A program made the position numbers and the translations under genes. A stretch of DNA of 64,000 nucleotides. Origin: a virus. The notes below the pieces were generated by a model. The model did not search any database, was not told where the DNA came from, and was given only the letters and a program-made list of their open reading frames with translations. Positions 17,526 through 25,650 of the stretch are shown here, one piece after another (the stretch's first letter is position 1; each line of letters begins with the position of its first letter). Where the stretch lies: positions 1 to 64,000 of the IMG/VR virus record IMGVR_UViG_3300046028_009474; one strand, 5' to 3'.

Positions 17526-18439
17526 GTTAAAATATTTTTAAATTCTTCGTTATTTATTTCAGTCTCCCATAACTCTATCATAGTCCAACCCTTTTTGTCA
17601 AGAAATTTTTTCTTAGATTTATCTCTTCCAAAGTTTCTTTTTTGTATTTTCCCAGATGGTCCATTTGGGTAGAATCGAGGATCTATATGGAAATAAGTTC
17701 CTTGGCATTCAATTGCAATTTTAAATTCAGGAAATGCAAAATCTAAAGAAAAATATACTAAATGATACTCTTCTTCAAATAAACATTTAAGTGGTATTTC
17801 ATTTAAAAATTCTCTTACTTTGATATGTATAGAAGTTTCCCTTTTAAAAGTTCCGTCGCTATATCTTTTTGCTGTAATTTCACTTAATTTATTTTTAGTC
17901 TCTTCTGAGTGCTTCTTTCCAGAGTGGCCGTGAATTTTTCTAACTAAAGCAGATTGAGATTGTTTTATTTTTGTTTCATCTGAAGTTATTGACCCCAATC
18001 TTCTATTTCTGACTTGCTCCCCCCATTTAAGATCCCCTTTATTCCAAGCTTCTTTTCCAAACATTGGATTTGCAGATCCCATTCTCTCTATAGAGATTCT
18101 TTCGCAAAACTTTTTAAACTTTTCATTTTGTTTATTAGTGCCTTTCCCAAGTTTATAATTAGAAAATAATACTCCAGCGCCAATAAGTTGAAAATTAACA
18201 TCTTCATTCGTCTCTAAGCATTTAGGATATTCTTGCAAATATAATTTAATATAATTAGCAATATCAGTATTGTGATATTTTTTTAAATAATTATTGAATT
18301 TATTTAAATAATAAGCTCCATCCTGTCTAGTTGGAAATAATTTAATTATTGTTTTTTTATCTACGTTGTCTAATAGACAAAAATTGAATTCTTCTGCTGG
18401 AATTAATCTATGATTAGAATCGGTTTTAATTAGTCTCAT
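17489..18439 (-). CDS. NUMOD3/Vsr-like homing endonuclease between intein halves
   Basis: This 316-residue free-standing endonuclease lies exactly between the two halves of the fractured dnaE. The middle (about 120-200) has NUMOD3-like DNA-binding motifs (NPMFGKEAWNKG and HSGKKHSEETKNKLSE). The C-terminal third has a Vsr/PD-(D/E)XK-like core: SLDFAFPEFKIAIECQGTYF, then a His, a DKSKKKFLDKKGW segment and LWETEI. This class of nuclease is known from fractured split-intein genes in environmental phage sequences. It begins 1 base after the N-fragment stop and overlaps the C-fragment start by 37 bases. It should cut intein-less dnaE alleles and spread the split-intein cassette. Cut site is inferred. 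Confidence 0.85.
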   Translation of the reverse strand: MRLIKTDSNHRLIPAEEFNFCLLDNVDKKTIIKLFPTRQDGAYYLNKFNNYLKKYHNTDIANYIKLYLQEYPKCLETNEDVNFQLIGAGVLFSNYKLGKGTNKQNEKFKKFCERISIERMGSANPMFGKEAWNKGDLKWGEQVRNRRLGSITSDETKIKQSQSALVRKIHGHSGKKHSEETKNKLSEITAKRYSDGTFKRETSIHIKVREFLNEIPLKCLFEEEYHLVYFSLDFAFPEFKIAIECQGTYFHIDPRFYPNGPSGKIQKRNFGRDKSKKKFLDKKGWTMIELWETEINNEEFKNILTCKLQELNLLNH

Positions 18440-18440
18440 A

Positions 18441-20216
18441 CTAATTATTACACATAATTAGCCAATTATTTTCAAGAATATCTTTAATAGGATGCATTTT
18501 TAAATCATGCTCACATAAAAACTTATGCTCCATAGAGCATTTGATAGAAACCCCATTCTCCATTTCAAATTCAAAAATTTCTTTTTCATTTTTCATTATA
18601 TCTAATACTCGAACATAATGATCCTGCTCGTTTTGAATATCGAACGCTTTGATATAATCTCCGCAATTAATATCTTTCAACATTTTTATTTCTCCCGAAT
18701 CTAATTCAACTGTCTCTTCTTCAAAAATGCACTTATTAAAACTATAATTTGCGGAGTCTGATGCAACCTTCCAAAAAACATCTCCAACAATTGGATCAAG
18801 ATCGTTTTCTATAATTTTATCTTTAATTTTACCCTGCCAGATAGCCATTTGATCCACTTTCTTTTTACCAATAATTCTTCTAAGCTGTTCGGCTTCATCC
18901 AAGCTGAATCCAATTTTCTTACACATTTGAAGTGTTTGTTCTTGGTATAAACATAATCCTCCAGTAGATGAAAGCACATCATCAAAGAATAGATGAATAG
19001 ATTGAAACTCTCCAGTGCGAGAATAATCTGCATAACGATCAACGAAGTCTAAAGCTCCAGGTCGAGCCAAGGCTACCACCGCAGAGAGTTCTTGCAGATT
19101 TTTCGGAGCTACTTTTTGAGCTACTCTAAAATTAGTATCAGCTTCAATTTGAAACAATCCCTTGGGGCTTTTCAAGATTTGCATTGCTGCATAAATGCTA
19201 GGATCTTCAACATTAATGTCGTCCACGTTAATTCCAATCATAGAACAAACATCATGAATCACCGACAGAGTTCTGAGTCCTAAGATGTCGAATTTAACAG
19301 TCAGTGCTGAGACGCTGTTCATGTCGTATCCAGATACAATAGCATCTTCGCCAGTCTTTTGGATTGGCATAATGTCTGGAAGATTATAAAAACTAATCGC
19401 AATCCCCGAAGGATGAACTCCAGTATTTTTGTTTAAGCCCTCTAGTTTGTTAGCAATAGTATATACCTTTTTGTGGGACAGTGCAAAAGCTTTAAAAACT
19501 TCGCTCTCTTCAAAAGCATCTTTTAGCTTGAGAACTTTGCCGAATTTTTTAGGAATAGAATCACTAATAATGTTCACCTCTGTTTCTGACATTTCAGCAA
19601 CAATTTTCCCGCACTCTTTAACACAGAGCTTGCCACTCAAAGTATTCATTGTGAGAATTTTAGAAGTTTTTCCTTTATATTTATTATTAATATATTCGAT
19701 CACTTCATTTCTGCGCTCATAGCTAATGTCATTGTCAATGTCTGCGAGAAGAGATCCGTCGAGATAAATCTCCCCTTCGCTTTCAATGATTTTAGCTCTG
19801 CTTTTAGAAACAAATCGTTCAAAAAAGAGATCGTATTTGATTGGATCAATGTTTGTAACTGCAATGCAATACAAGACTAAACTACCTGGAGCACTTCCTC
19901 GCCCAGCCCCTACTGGAATTTTATTCTCATGACAATAGTTGATAACATCCCAATTCAAAAGAATATAATCAATGAATCCTAATTCCTTTAGGATTGACAG
20001 TTCCATTGTTAATCTTTCATAGTAAACTTGCTTGTTTGGAAGCTCGTCAATTTTTCTTTTCTTAACACCTTCAAAGCAAAGCTTGCGCAAAAAGTTAAAA
20101 TTAGAAATGCTTGATTGGCATCCAAGAAGATCGTAGTATTTTTGGTCTACACGAATTTCTGGAAGTTTAACCCCAGCTGGAAATGGACTTTTGTAAGGAG
20201 AAAAACTAGTAATCAT
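18441..20216 (-). CDS. dnaE: DnaE palm/fingers fragment with C-terminal N-intein
   Basis: A bacterial replicative polymerase (PolIII alpha) fragment of 591 residues. Visible are the palm GAGRGSAPGS (103-112), the catalytic D159-I-D161 pair in LADIDND, and KFDILGL with the third Asp at 310. The fingers end at ANYSFNK (495). Cys496 starts a 96-residue N-intein that runs to the stop. The PHP domain is not in this ORF; it is encoded separately at 20835-21587. The start overlaps the exonuclease stop by 4 bases (ATGA). Active alone only after splicing with the fragment at 16338-17525. Confidence 0.92.
   Translation of the reverse strand: MITSFSPYKSPFPAGVKLPEIRVDQKYYDLLGCQSSISNFNFLRKLCFEGVKKRKIDELPNKQVYYERLTMELSILKELGFIDYILLNWDVINYCHENKIPVGAGRGSAPGSLVLYCIAVTNIDPIKYDLFFERFVSKSRAKIIESEGEIYLDGSLLADIDNDISYERRNEVIEYINNKYKGKTSKILTMNTLSGKLCVKECGKIVAEMSETEVNIISDSIPKKFGKVLKLKDAFEESEVFKAFALSHKKVYTIANKLEGLNKNTGVHPSGIAISFYNLPDIMPIQKTGEDAIVSGYDMNSVSALTVKFDILGLRTLSVIHDVCSMIGINVDDINVEDPSIYAAMQILKSPKGLFQIEADTNFRVAQKVAPKNLQELSAVVALARPGALDFVDRYADYSRTGEFQSIHLFFDDVLSSTGGLCLYQEQTLQMCKKIGFSLDEAEQLRRIIGKKKVDQMAIWQGKIKDKIIENDLDPIVGDVFWKVASDSANYSFNKCIFEEETVELDSGEIKMLKDINCGDYIKAFDIQNEQDHYVRVLDIMKNEKEIFEFEMENGVSIKCSMEHKFLCEHDLKMHPIKDILENNWLIMCNN
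18444..18731 (-). other. N-terminal half of split DnaE intein (96 aa)
   Basis: It starts with Cys directly after the extein sequence SFNK and shows block A-like ETVELDSGEIKMLKD...GDYIKAFD and block B-like VSIKCSMEHKFL, where H69 is the usual block B His. The ORF stops after 96 residues with no endonuclease domain, as in split inteins. The C-half is 38 residues in a separate ORF about 0.9 kb downstream. Confidence 0.9.
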
Positions 20217-20845
20217 ATTTCAATATCGTAGATTTGTTTGAGGAAAATATCGAAATTCATTTCAATATCGTACAAGGCATCATGCAACTTGCCCTGATCA
20301 AATGCGATACCATAGTGCTTGAGCAAGGTCAACTGAGATGTTTTAAGACCCTTCTCTTTAACATGAAGAAGCTTGTACTGCCAACTAGTAAAGTTATTCT
20401 TGTCGGGCCAAATGTTTTTAAAGATTGCAGCAGCAATTGATTTAGTGTCAATGATTCGATCAATGAAAGAGTAGTCGGATTTTAATCCCATTTCTTTTCT
20501 CCAAATATTAATCATATAAACATCAAATCCTAGAAGATTCTGCCCGATTATTTTATACTCTGGATTGTAAAGATAAGGTTTTAGCTTATTAAAAACTTCC
20601 ATGGGATCTTCGGCGAGTCTTTCGTATTTCTCCATGGAGAATCCAGTCACTTTAGCAGCACCTTCGGAGACTGTTAGATTCGGCCACTTGATAAAGTGGC
20701 TGTGCTTAGATTTGATTTGTTTGCCTTCTGCAACAATCCAAGCAACTTGCCATGGTCTAGACTTTACTAGATTTAATGATTCTGTTTCCGTGTCCAAGAC
20801 TATATATTTCTGAGAATTATTAAAGCGAAGTAGATTATCGTTCAT
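20213..20845 (-). CDS. dnaQ: DnaQ-like 3'-5' proofreading exonuclease
   Basis: DEDDh exonuclease of 210 residues. ExoI is VLDTETE (D18, E20), ExoII is GQNLLGFDV (D108), and ExoIII is LHDALYD (H188, D193). It should remove mismatched 3' ends for the phage DnaE polymerase. Its ORF sits between the stand-alone PHP-like ORF (11-base overlap at its start) and the palm ORF (ATGA overlap at its stop). That order recalls PolC, where the exonuclease is inserted near the PHP domain. Translation of the three ORFs is probably coupled so they assemble together. Confidence 0.92.
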   Translation of the reverse strand: MNDNLLRFNNSQKYIVLDTETESLNLVKSRPWQVAWIVAEGKQIKSKHSHFIKWPNLTVSEGAAKVTGFSMEKYERLAEDPMEVFNKLKPYLYNPEYKIIGQNLLGFDVYMINIWRKEMGLKSDYSFIDRIIDTKSIAAAIFKNIWPDKNNFTSWQYKLLHVKEKGLKTSQLTLLKHYGIAFDQGKLHDALYDIEMNFDIFLKQIYDIEI

Positions 20846-21587
20846 TAGTTTGTTCTAGATAAGATTCCCAGCAAAATTCATCACTTCCAAAGTGATTGAG
20901 ATTAGGAGAGGATAGTGTAGCTTGGCGGCCAAAGGTTCGATTGCAAATAATTTTATAAGTTTGAAAAGCTTCTACATCACACTTATCTTTATAATAAATA
21001 GATTTAGTTTTTTGCACTTCAAACTTTTTACCGTTTTCAGTAAATTTTAAAACTTCTCTTTCCAGAGCCTCATCGAATGGAAGATTGTTAGACTCTATAA
21101 AAAAGACTGGATTGATATCTCCAAACTCTTGAATGCAGCTTTGAAAGTAAAAATTATTCTGATGAATGAATGAATCATAGAATGGAACAGCCAACTTCAA
21201 GTTGTCTGTCCATGCTAATTGCAATTGCTCATGAGTGATTCTACCATTAAAATCAACATAAATTTTAGAGTAAAGACTATACAAATCTTTGCACCCTTGA
21301 TCATTTTTAGCAAAAACAATTAGTTTGTGAGTTGACGCTGCATTATCAAGCTGATCACAGCATGTGATTCTCAATCCAAAAATCAATTGAATGCCAAGAG
21401 CTTGACTGATTCTAAATGCGTCGAAAAATCCAACCATAGAATCTTCCACAAGAGTAATTGTTTTTAAATTATTATCAACAGCAATAGAGAAAATGCTATC
21501 TGGTCCGTTCTCATGACAATTATTAGGATCATTTAGAGTTAGGATACTGCGTCCAATAGAACAGCTTGATTTGAAGAGAGCGAGCAT
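20835..21587 (-). CDS. Stand-alone PHP-like N-terminal domain of DnaE
   Basis: This 250-residue ORF matches the N-terminal PHP region of PolIII alpha. SIGRSILTL replaces the usual SDYS...G start. Then come ITLVEDSMVGFFDAF (usual AiTD...g...F), ALGIQLIFGLRI (usual GIkpIiG.E), KLIVFAKNDQGCKDLYSLYS, and a C-terminal stretch with FGRQATLSSPNLNHF. The metal-ligand HxH motif is absent, so phosphoesterase activity is unlikely and a structural role is expected. It ends where palm sequence would begin in a normal DnaE, and the palm is in a separate ORF. The start is the first ATG; the gap to the nuclease gene upstream is 29 bases. Confidence 0.75.
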   Translation of the reverse strand: MLALFKSSCSIGRSILTLNDPNNCHENGPDSIFSIAVDNNLKTITLVEDSMVGFFDAFRISQALGIQLIFGLRITCCDQLDNAASTHKLIVFAKNDQGCKDLYSLYSKIYVDFNGRITHEQLQLAWTDNLKLAVPFYDSFIHQNNFYFQSCIQEFGDINPVFFIESNNLPFDEALEREVLKFTENGKKFEVQKTKSIYYKDKCDVEAFQTYKIICNRTFGRQATLSSPNLNHFGSDEFCWESYLEQTNER

Positions 21588-21616
21588 CTTCTATGATACT
21601 GCACCTTGAGAACAAG

Positions 21617-22657
21617 TCAAGAGCGTTTTAGATGTGCGGGGCAACCTGCGTAGTATCTCTTCTCGAAAGAATGGTCGCTCTCCACTAGAGATTCATCAAA
21701 GTCTTTTTCAAAAAATGATTTAGTAACTTTTCCATCTTTTAAAATGACATAATAATGAAAGTCAAACTTCATGGAACACGCCCACTTGGGCTTTCCATCT
21801 TTTTTTAGTTCTCCTTTGTATTTGGCAAATCCACATTGGAGCGGACCACTGAAAGATTTGTCTGTTGGAAATGGAAAGTTTTTAGCAAAATTAGATTTAG
21901 CATCAATTTCTGAAAGTTCATCTATGTATTTTTGAATTGAAGTTAATTGATGCTCGAATCCATCCAAATCATCTTCGTTGATTCTTTCCATTACTACTGC
22001 TCCATCAGATTTTTGAAGAAGCTTTTGATCTAGTTCAAACTTTAAAAAAAGAAATTCGCTAACCCTTTTTTTGAACTCTGGGAACATGTGGCGAACTGCA
22101 AGATTATACATGTAATCCTGCAAGTTATCAGAGATTTCTTTTCCTTTAAATTTTTCTTTGCTAGTTTTAAAGTCGCGAATAATTGCTAAGTTTTCATCTT
22201 TGTATAAAAATAACTTATCAATGAATCCTTTGATCTTATAAGAAATTCCAGCTTTTTCATCTTGACGAACAATTTCAAAGTCTTTCTCTGAAAAAGATTC
22301 TGAAATCAATCCATTAGCTCTGCCGTAGAAATCATACTTGAGTCCATTTAGAATCATAACTCTGATGGACTCTAAATTTTCCTCGTCAGCAACTTCTAAT
22401 TTTAAAGCATGTTTTAATACTAATCGTTTAACTGCGCTATGAGAAAAGGGATCATTATTATCAATAATATATTGATGAATCGACTCTCTTCTTGGTTTGC
22501 CTAGAAGCTCAAAAATGAAGTGGCACACAGTACCACGTTTCGCGCCATCATTAGATGGATCTGGAAGATTTAATTTATACTTGCACCAATATAACCAACT
22601 ACAACTTTGAAGAGTTTTAATTCTGCTTGCGGATAATGTAGTTTTAGGTTCAGTCAT
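21617..22657 (-). CDS. RecB/Cas4-like PD-(D/E)XK nuclease
   Basis: This 346-residue protein has the RecB-family nuclease core: GFIDKLFLY...AIIRDFKTSKEKF (GxxD...DxKT) and a following QDYMYNLAV helix (QxxxY). The N terminus LSASRIKTLQSCSWLYWCKY is typical of this family. A Cys near position 19 and three C-terminal Cys (in QCGF, WACS and AGCP) could form an Fe-S cluster as in AddB/Cas4; this is inferred. Its start overlaps the primase stop by 8 bases. A role in phage recombination or end processing beside RecA is likely. Confidence 0.85.
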   Translation of the reverse strand: MTEPKTTLSASRIKTLQSCSWLYWCKYKLNLPDPSNDGAKRGTVCHFIFELLGKPRRESIHQYIIDNNDPFSHSAVKRLVLKHALKLEVADEENLESIRVMILNGLKYDFYGRANGLISESFSEKDFEIVRQDEKAGISYKIKGFIDKLFLYKDENLAIIRDFKTSKEKFKGKEISDNLQDYMYNLAVRHMFPEFKKRVSEFLFLKFELDQKLLQKSDGAVVMERINEDDLDGFEHQLTSIQKYIDELSEIDAKSNFAKNFPFPTDKSFSGPLQCGFAKYKGELKKDGKPKWACSMKFDFHYYVILKDGKVTKSFFEKDFDESLVESDHSFEKRYYAGCPAHLKRS

Positions 22658-23723
22658 AATGGTTCAAAATTTTCATCAAAGACTCTACATCTTTTTGTTT
22701 AAAGATTGTTTTATGATTGTGAACGTAGTATTTTAAATTTTCAATATACTTTTTACGATCTATTTCTTGATTGCGCCAAGACTGCAAATTATACTTGTCT
22801 TGATGAGCATCTGAAAAATCATTGTATGATTGTGGAGGAAGACGAATTTCAATCTGATCAAAGTTAAAGTACTTGATCAAGGAGAGTAGAATCTTAATTG
22901 CTCCATTGTATCCATGATTGATGGACGATTCAAAGTCGTTGTTTGTAGATATAATTATTTTCTTTACTGGGAAAGAATTTAAATAACTAATAATCGCGGG
23001 ACTCACTCCTAGTCCAAAAGTTACAAGGTTGTTGGGAATGTTGTTTTCATAAAGAGCCATGCTGTCTCCAATGCTCTCTACTAATATCACTTCTTCTTTT
23101 TCTTTTATCCAAGAATCTACTGTTTTAACTGCGGGAATGTGCGCTGGATAAATCCAGTTTTTTCTTTGTCCCAAGTGCTTCCATTTTGGAATCTTTTCAA
23201 AGTTATCAATTTTTCTACCGCTGAATCCAATGATTTGACTGTTCTCGTTATAAATTGGAAACACCATGCGGCGATACATTTTGCCCTCGCCAGCAAATCC
23301 AGTTTTATAAAATTTAAGAGTTGATTCTTTATAATTCTTCTTCGTATAAAAAGAGTAATTAGGAAATAGCTTCTCTAATATTGAGTCTGGGTAAATTCGT
23401 TCCATTTCGATTAATTGTTTAGGCTCATAAAAAAAGTCTTCTGATTTATTTAAAGAATCAAGAATCTTGTTAAGTTTTTTCTTGTCTCCAGAGACTGTTA
23501 ATTGTAGCAGTTTTTCTAGTGGAAAAGATTGAGAACCAGATACGAAATCCGTCCACACTCCAGTGTTTTTATATATTCTAATAGAAGTGGAATTGTCTCC
23601 ACCTCTATAAAGAGCACTAGTTCTCCAATGATTTCCAAAATCCATTAGCTTGTAGCCAACAGATTCTAGAGTGCTTTTGATCTGATTGGGATCAACGGAA
23701 ACTTGGCAAGTCGTCATCTTCAT
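22650..23723 (-). CDS. DnaG-type primase with Toprim domain
   Basis: This 357-residue primase-like protein should lay RNA primers for the phage replisome. The N-terminal ~75 residues align in pattern with the CHC2 zinc-ribbon region (HWRTSALYRG...SIRIYKNTGVWTDFVSG) but lack the zinc-binding Cys/His. The Toprim domain shows VILVESIGDSMALY (E216, D220) and IIISTNND...NHGYNGA (261-275). The usual first Asp of the DxD motif is Asn. Its 5' end overlaps the DnaB gene by 32 bases. No helicase domain is fused. Confidence 0.85.
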   Translation of the reverse strand: MKMTTCQVSVDPNQIKSTLESVGYKLMDFGNHWRTSALYRGGDNSTSIRIYKNTGVWTDFVSGSQSFPLEKLLQLTVSGDKKKLNKILDSLNKSEDFFYEPKQLIEMERIYPDSILEKLFPNYSFYTKKNYKESTLKFYKTGFAGEGKMYRRMVFPIYNENSQIIGFSGRKIDNFEKIPKWKHLGQRKNWIYPAHIPAVKTVDSWIKEKEEVILVESIGDSMALYENNIPNNLVTFGLGVSPAIISYLNSFPVKKIIISTNNDFESSINHGYNGAIKILLSLIKYFNFDQIEIRLPPQSYNDFSDAHQDKYNLQSWRNQEIDRKKYIENLKYYVHNHKTIFKQKDVESLMKILNHYD

Positions 23724-25200
23724 CGGTTTCTAGTTCTCCATTTGTATCCATTGAGTTAGCGATGTCTCGAAGATCACCCCGTTCACTAATGGAGAAGTTT
23801 TTAAAATCTAAATTGATGAAGTTCTTTCTAAGAGTATCTCCGATTCTAATAGGCTCAACTGCCCCAGCAATATCTTGACCAAGATGTCGAGCTTTCACAT
23901 TGATGAGTTTATGAGTTCCAAAGTTACGACCTTCAGACTCAATTTCATCAGCAGTTTTGTTTCTAAGAATAAACATGTGAGAGCAGAACTGAGTGATTCG
24001 ATCAGAAAGAGAAACCACGCTTTCGTCATCAATAACATTTGATGAGTTTCTATTGTTTGTAATTCCACTTCGGTTAGACTGAACTGATGTAATCATTGGA
24101 ATGATGGGATTTCCATCATGCAAGATTTCTTTCTGGACGCACTTTTTAAACTTGTCCACCATCTCACCAACAACTTGCCACTCATTCTTTCCTCCCCCAG
24201 ATTCAGAAGTAGTTTTGATATAGTCGAATGAGAAGATCATTCGATTGCCACGACCAACTTTTCCATAATAAAAACGCTTGAGAGTTTTAATCATAGAGTC
24301 AACATCCATACCGCCAACATTGTAGTAATAGAATTGGAGATTTTTAATTTGGCTCCAGACTGATCTAATTTTGTCAACTACATCTTGTCCAGCTTTACGC
24401 CAGTTTCCAGTTTCAATCAAATGCATGGGAACTCCAGAGAGTGCAGCGCATTGCCGCATAATGAGTTCTTCTTTGCTCATTTCTCCATTGTCGAAGTGTA
24501 ATACTGGGATGCCATACTTGACGGCAACCTTGGTGCTGTAATCCATGCAAAATTGAGTTTTACCAACACCACTTCTAGCAACGATCACAGTGATGTTGCC
24601 AGGGCGAAGAAGAGATCCATAGATTTGATTTACTTTTTTATGCGGACCCATCATGCCGAATTCGACAACTGGATTGTTTCCTCTCTCCTCAACGAGAGCT
24701 TCCATCTCTTCGTAGATATTTTCTGGAGTATCGTTTCCTAATTCATACAAATTAATGCGAGAATTATAAATTTGATCTGCTTGGGAAATGATGTCTGTGT
24801 AAGTAGAATCAGGACTAATGCCCTTCATTTTCTTAGCGACTTCGCGAGCAGACTCGTAGATTTCTCTACGCACCGTGTATTTTTTTAACTCCTTAGCTGT
24901 TTTAATCAGGTTTCCTTTGGGAACTTTTCTCATTCCTAAAGACCGAATATAATCAGATGGATTAACATTATCCTCAAAAGATAATCCTAGAGAATTTACT
25001 CTTTGAGCAATGATAACCTCATCCACCCCTTCGCTCTTATCAATAGCTTGCTTGATAATTGAAAAGATTGAAGAGTGTAAATTAGTATTGTCAGAGTAAA
25101 AATCTCTAGAGTTAATAAAATTAGAAATCTCACAATAATCATCTGGCTCTTTGATTAAAGCTGCAAGCAACTGTTTTTCTAATTCATAATCGTAGATCAT
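23692..25200 (-). CDS. dnaB: DnaB-type replicative helicase
   Basis: A replicative helicase of 502 residues. The N-terminal DnaB domain (about 1-110) starts with EKQLLAALI. The RecA-like ATPase has Walker A ARSGVGKT (208-215), a catalytic-Glu region DNGEMSKEE (about 238) and Walker B MIFSFDYIK (D326). Further motifs include SNRSG and a C-terminal region with GDLRDIANS. It unwinds the fork and recruits the primase encoded just downstream with a 32-base overlap. A 42-base gap separates it from the nuclease gene upstream. No intein is seen in it. Confidence 0.93.
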   Translation of the reverse strand: MIYDYELEKQLLAALIKEPDDYCEISNFINSRDFYSDNTNLHSSIFSIIKQAIDKSEGVDEVIIAQRVNSLGLSFEDNVNPSDYIRSLGMRKVPKGNLIKTAKELKKYTVRREIYESAREVAKKMKGISPDSTYTDIISQADQIYNSRINLYELGNDTPENIYEEMEALVEERGNNPVVEFGMMGPHKKVNQIYGSLLRPGNITVIVARSGVGKTQFCMDYSTKVAVKYGIPVLHFDNGEMSKEELIMRQCAALSGVPMHLIETGNWRKAGQDVVDKIRSVWSQIKNLQFYYYNVGGMDVDSMIKTLKRFYYGKVGRGNRMIFSFDYIKTTSESGGGKNEWQVVGEMVDKFKKCVQKEILHDGNPIIPMITSVQSNRSGITNNRNSSNVIDDESVVSLSDRITQFCSHMFILRNKTADEIESEGRNFGTHKLINVKARHLGQDIAGAVEPIRIGDTLRKNFINLDFKNFSISERGDLRDIANSMDTNGELETDEDDDLPSFR

Positions 25201-25242
25201 ATATATGTATAGGTGAGACTAGTAGTTTTGTCAATGGCAGAT

Positions 25243-25650
25243 TTATAGTTCAACTCCAAAATTCAAGAATAGCTCCCGATTGAGAACGTCTTTGGGGTAA
25301 ATTTCTATTAAAACTATTTCATTCACTTCGCAAAACTTTAACTTTTTGTCATCTCTTTTTAATTGTTTTAAGTATTGCAGTTTATTCCTATGAAAGAATT
25401 TAACATATTGAGTGTGCTGTAAACCTTGCACTTCAACAGCAACTTTTTTATTATAGTTGTAAAAGTCTAAAGACAAAGCTGTTCCAACAACACGCATTTC
25501 TTCAAACACTTTATCATTTTGCCAATAAAGTTTTAAAAAGTTTTTAACAGTTGTTTGGAATTTGCTACGGCTATCAACTTCCCAATTGATCGCGTATTTC
25601 TTAGAGTTCTTTAAAAACGATGGATTGCCATTGATGTTTTTAAACTTCAT
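25243..25650 (-). CDS. Vsr-like/PD-(D/E)XK small endonuclease
   Basis: A ~135-residue protein with LSLDFYNYNKKVAVEVQGLQ, then His, a KRDDKKLKFCEVNEI segment and a terminal VLIEIYP strand. This is the Vsr/very-short-patch-like core also seen in the C-terminal third of the homing endonuclease at 17489-18439. I chose the ATG at 25650 (11-base overlap with the recA stop) over a TTG at 25677. Its position between RecA and DnaB suggests a recombination or repair endonuclease; a free-standing homing nuclease is the alternative. Confidence 0.65.
   Translation of the reverse strand: MKFKNINGNPSFLKNSKKYAINWEVDSRSKFQTTVKNFLKLYWQNDKVFEEMRVVGTALSLDFYNYNKKVAVEVQGLQHTQYVKFFHRNKLQYLKQLKRDDKKLKFCEVNEIVLIEIYPKDVLNRELFLNFGVEL

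Noticed and set aside
16338-20216. Two dnaE pieces as a sequencing error or decayed gene
   Set aside because: The break falls exactly at a Cys-start intein N-half and an Asn-end C-half, and the exteins join cleanly at FNK/SHS. A random frameshift would not create this.
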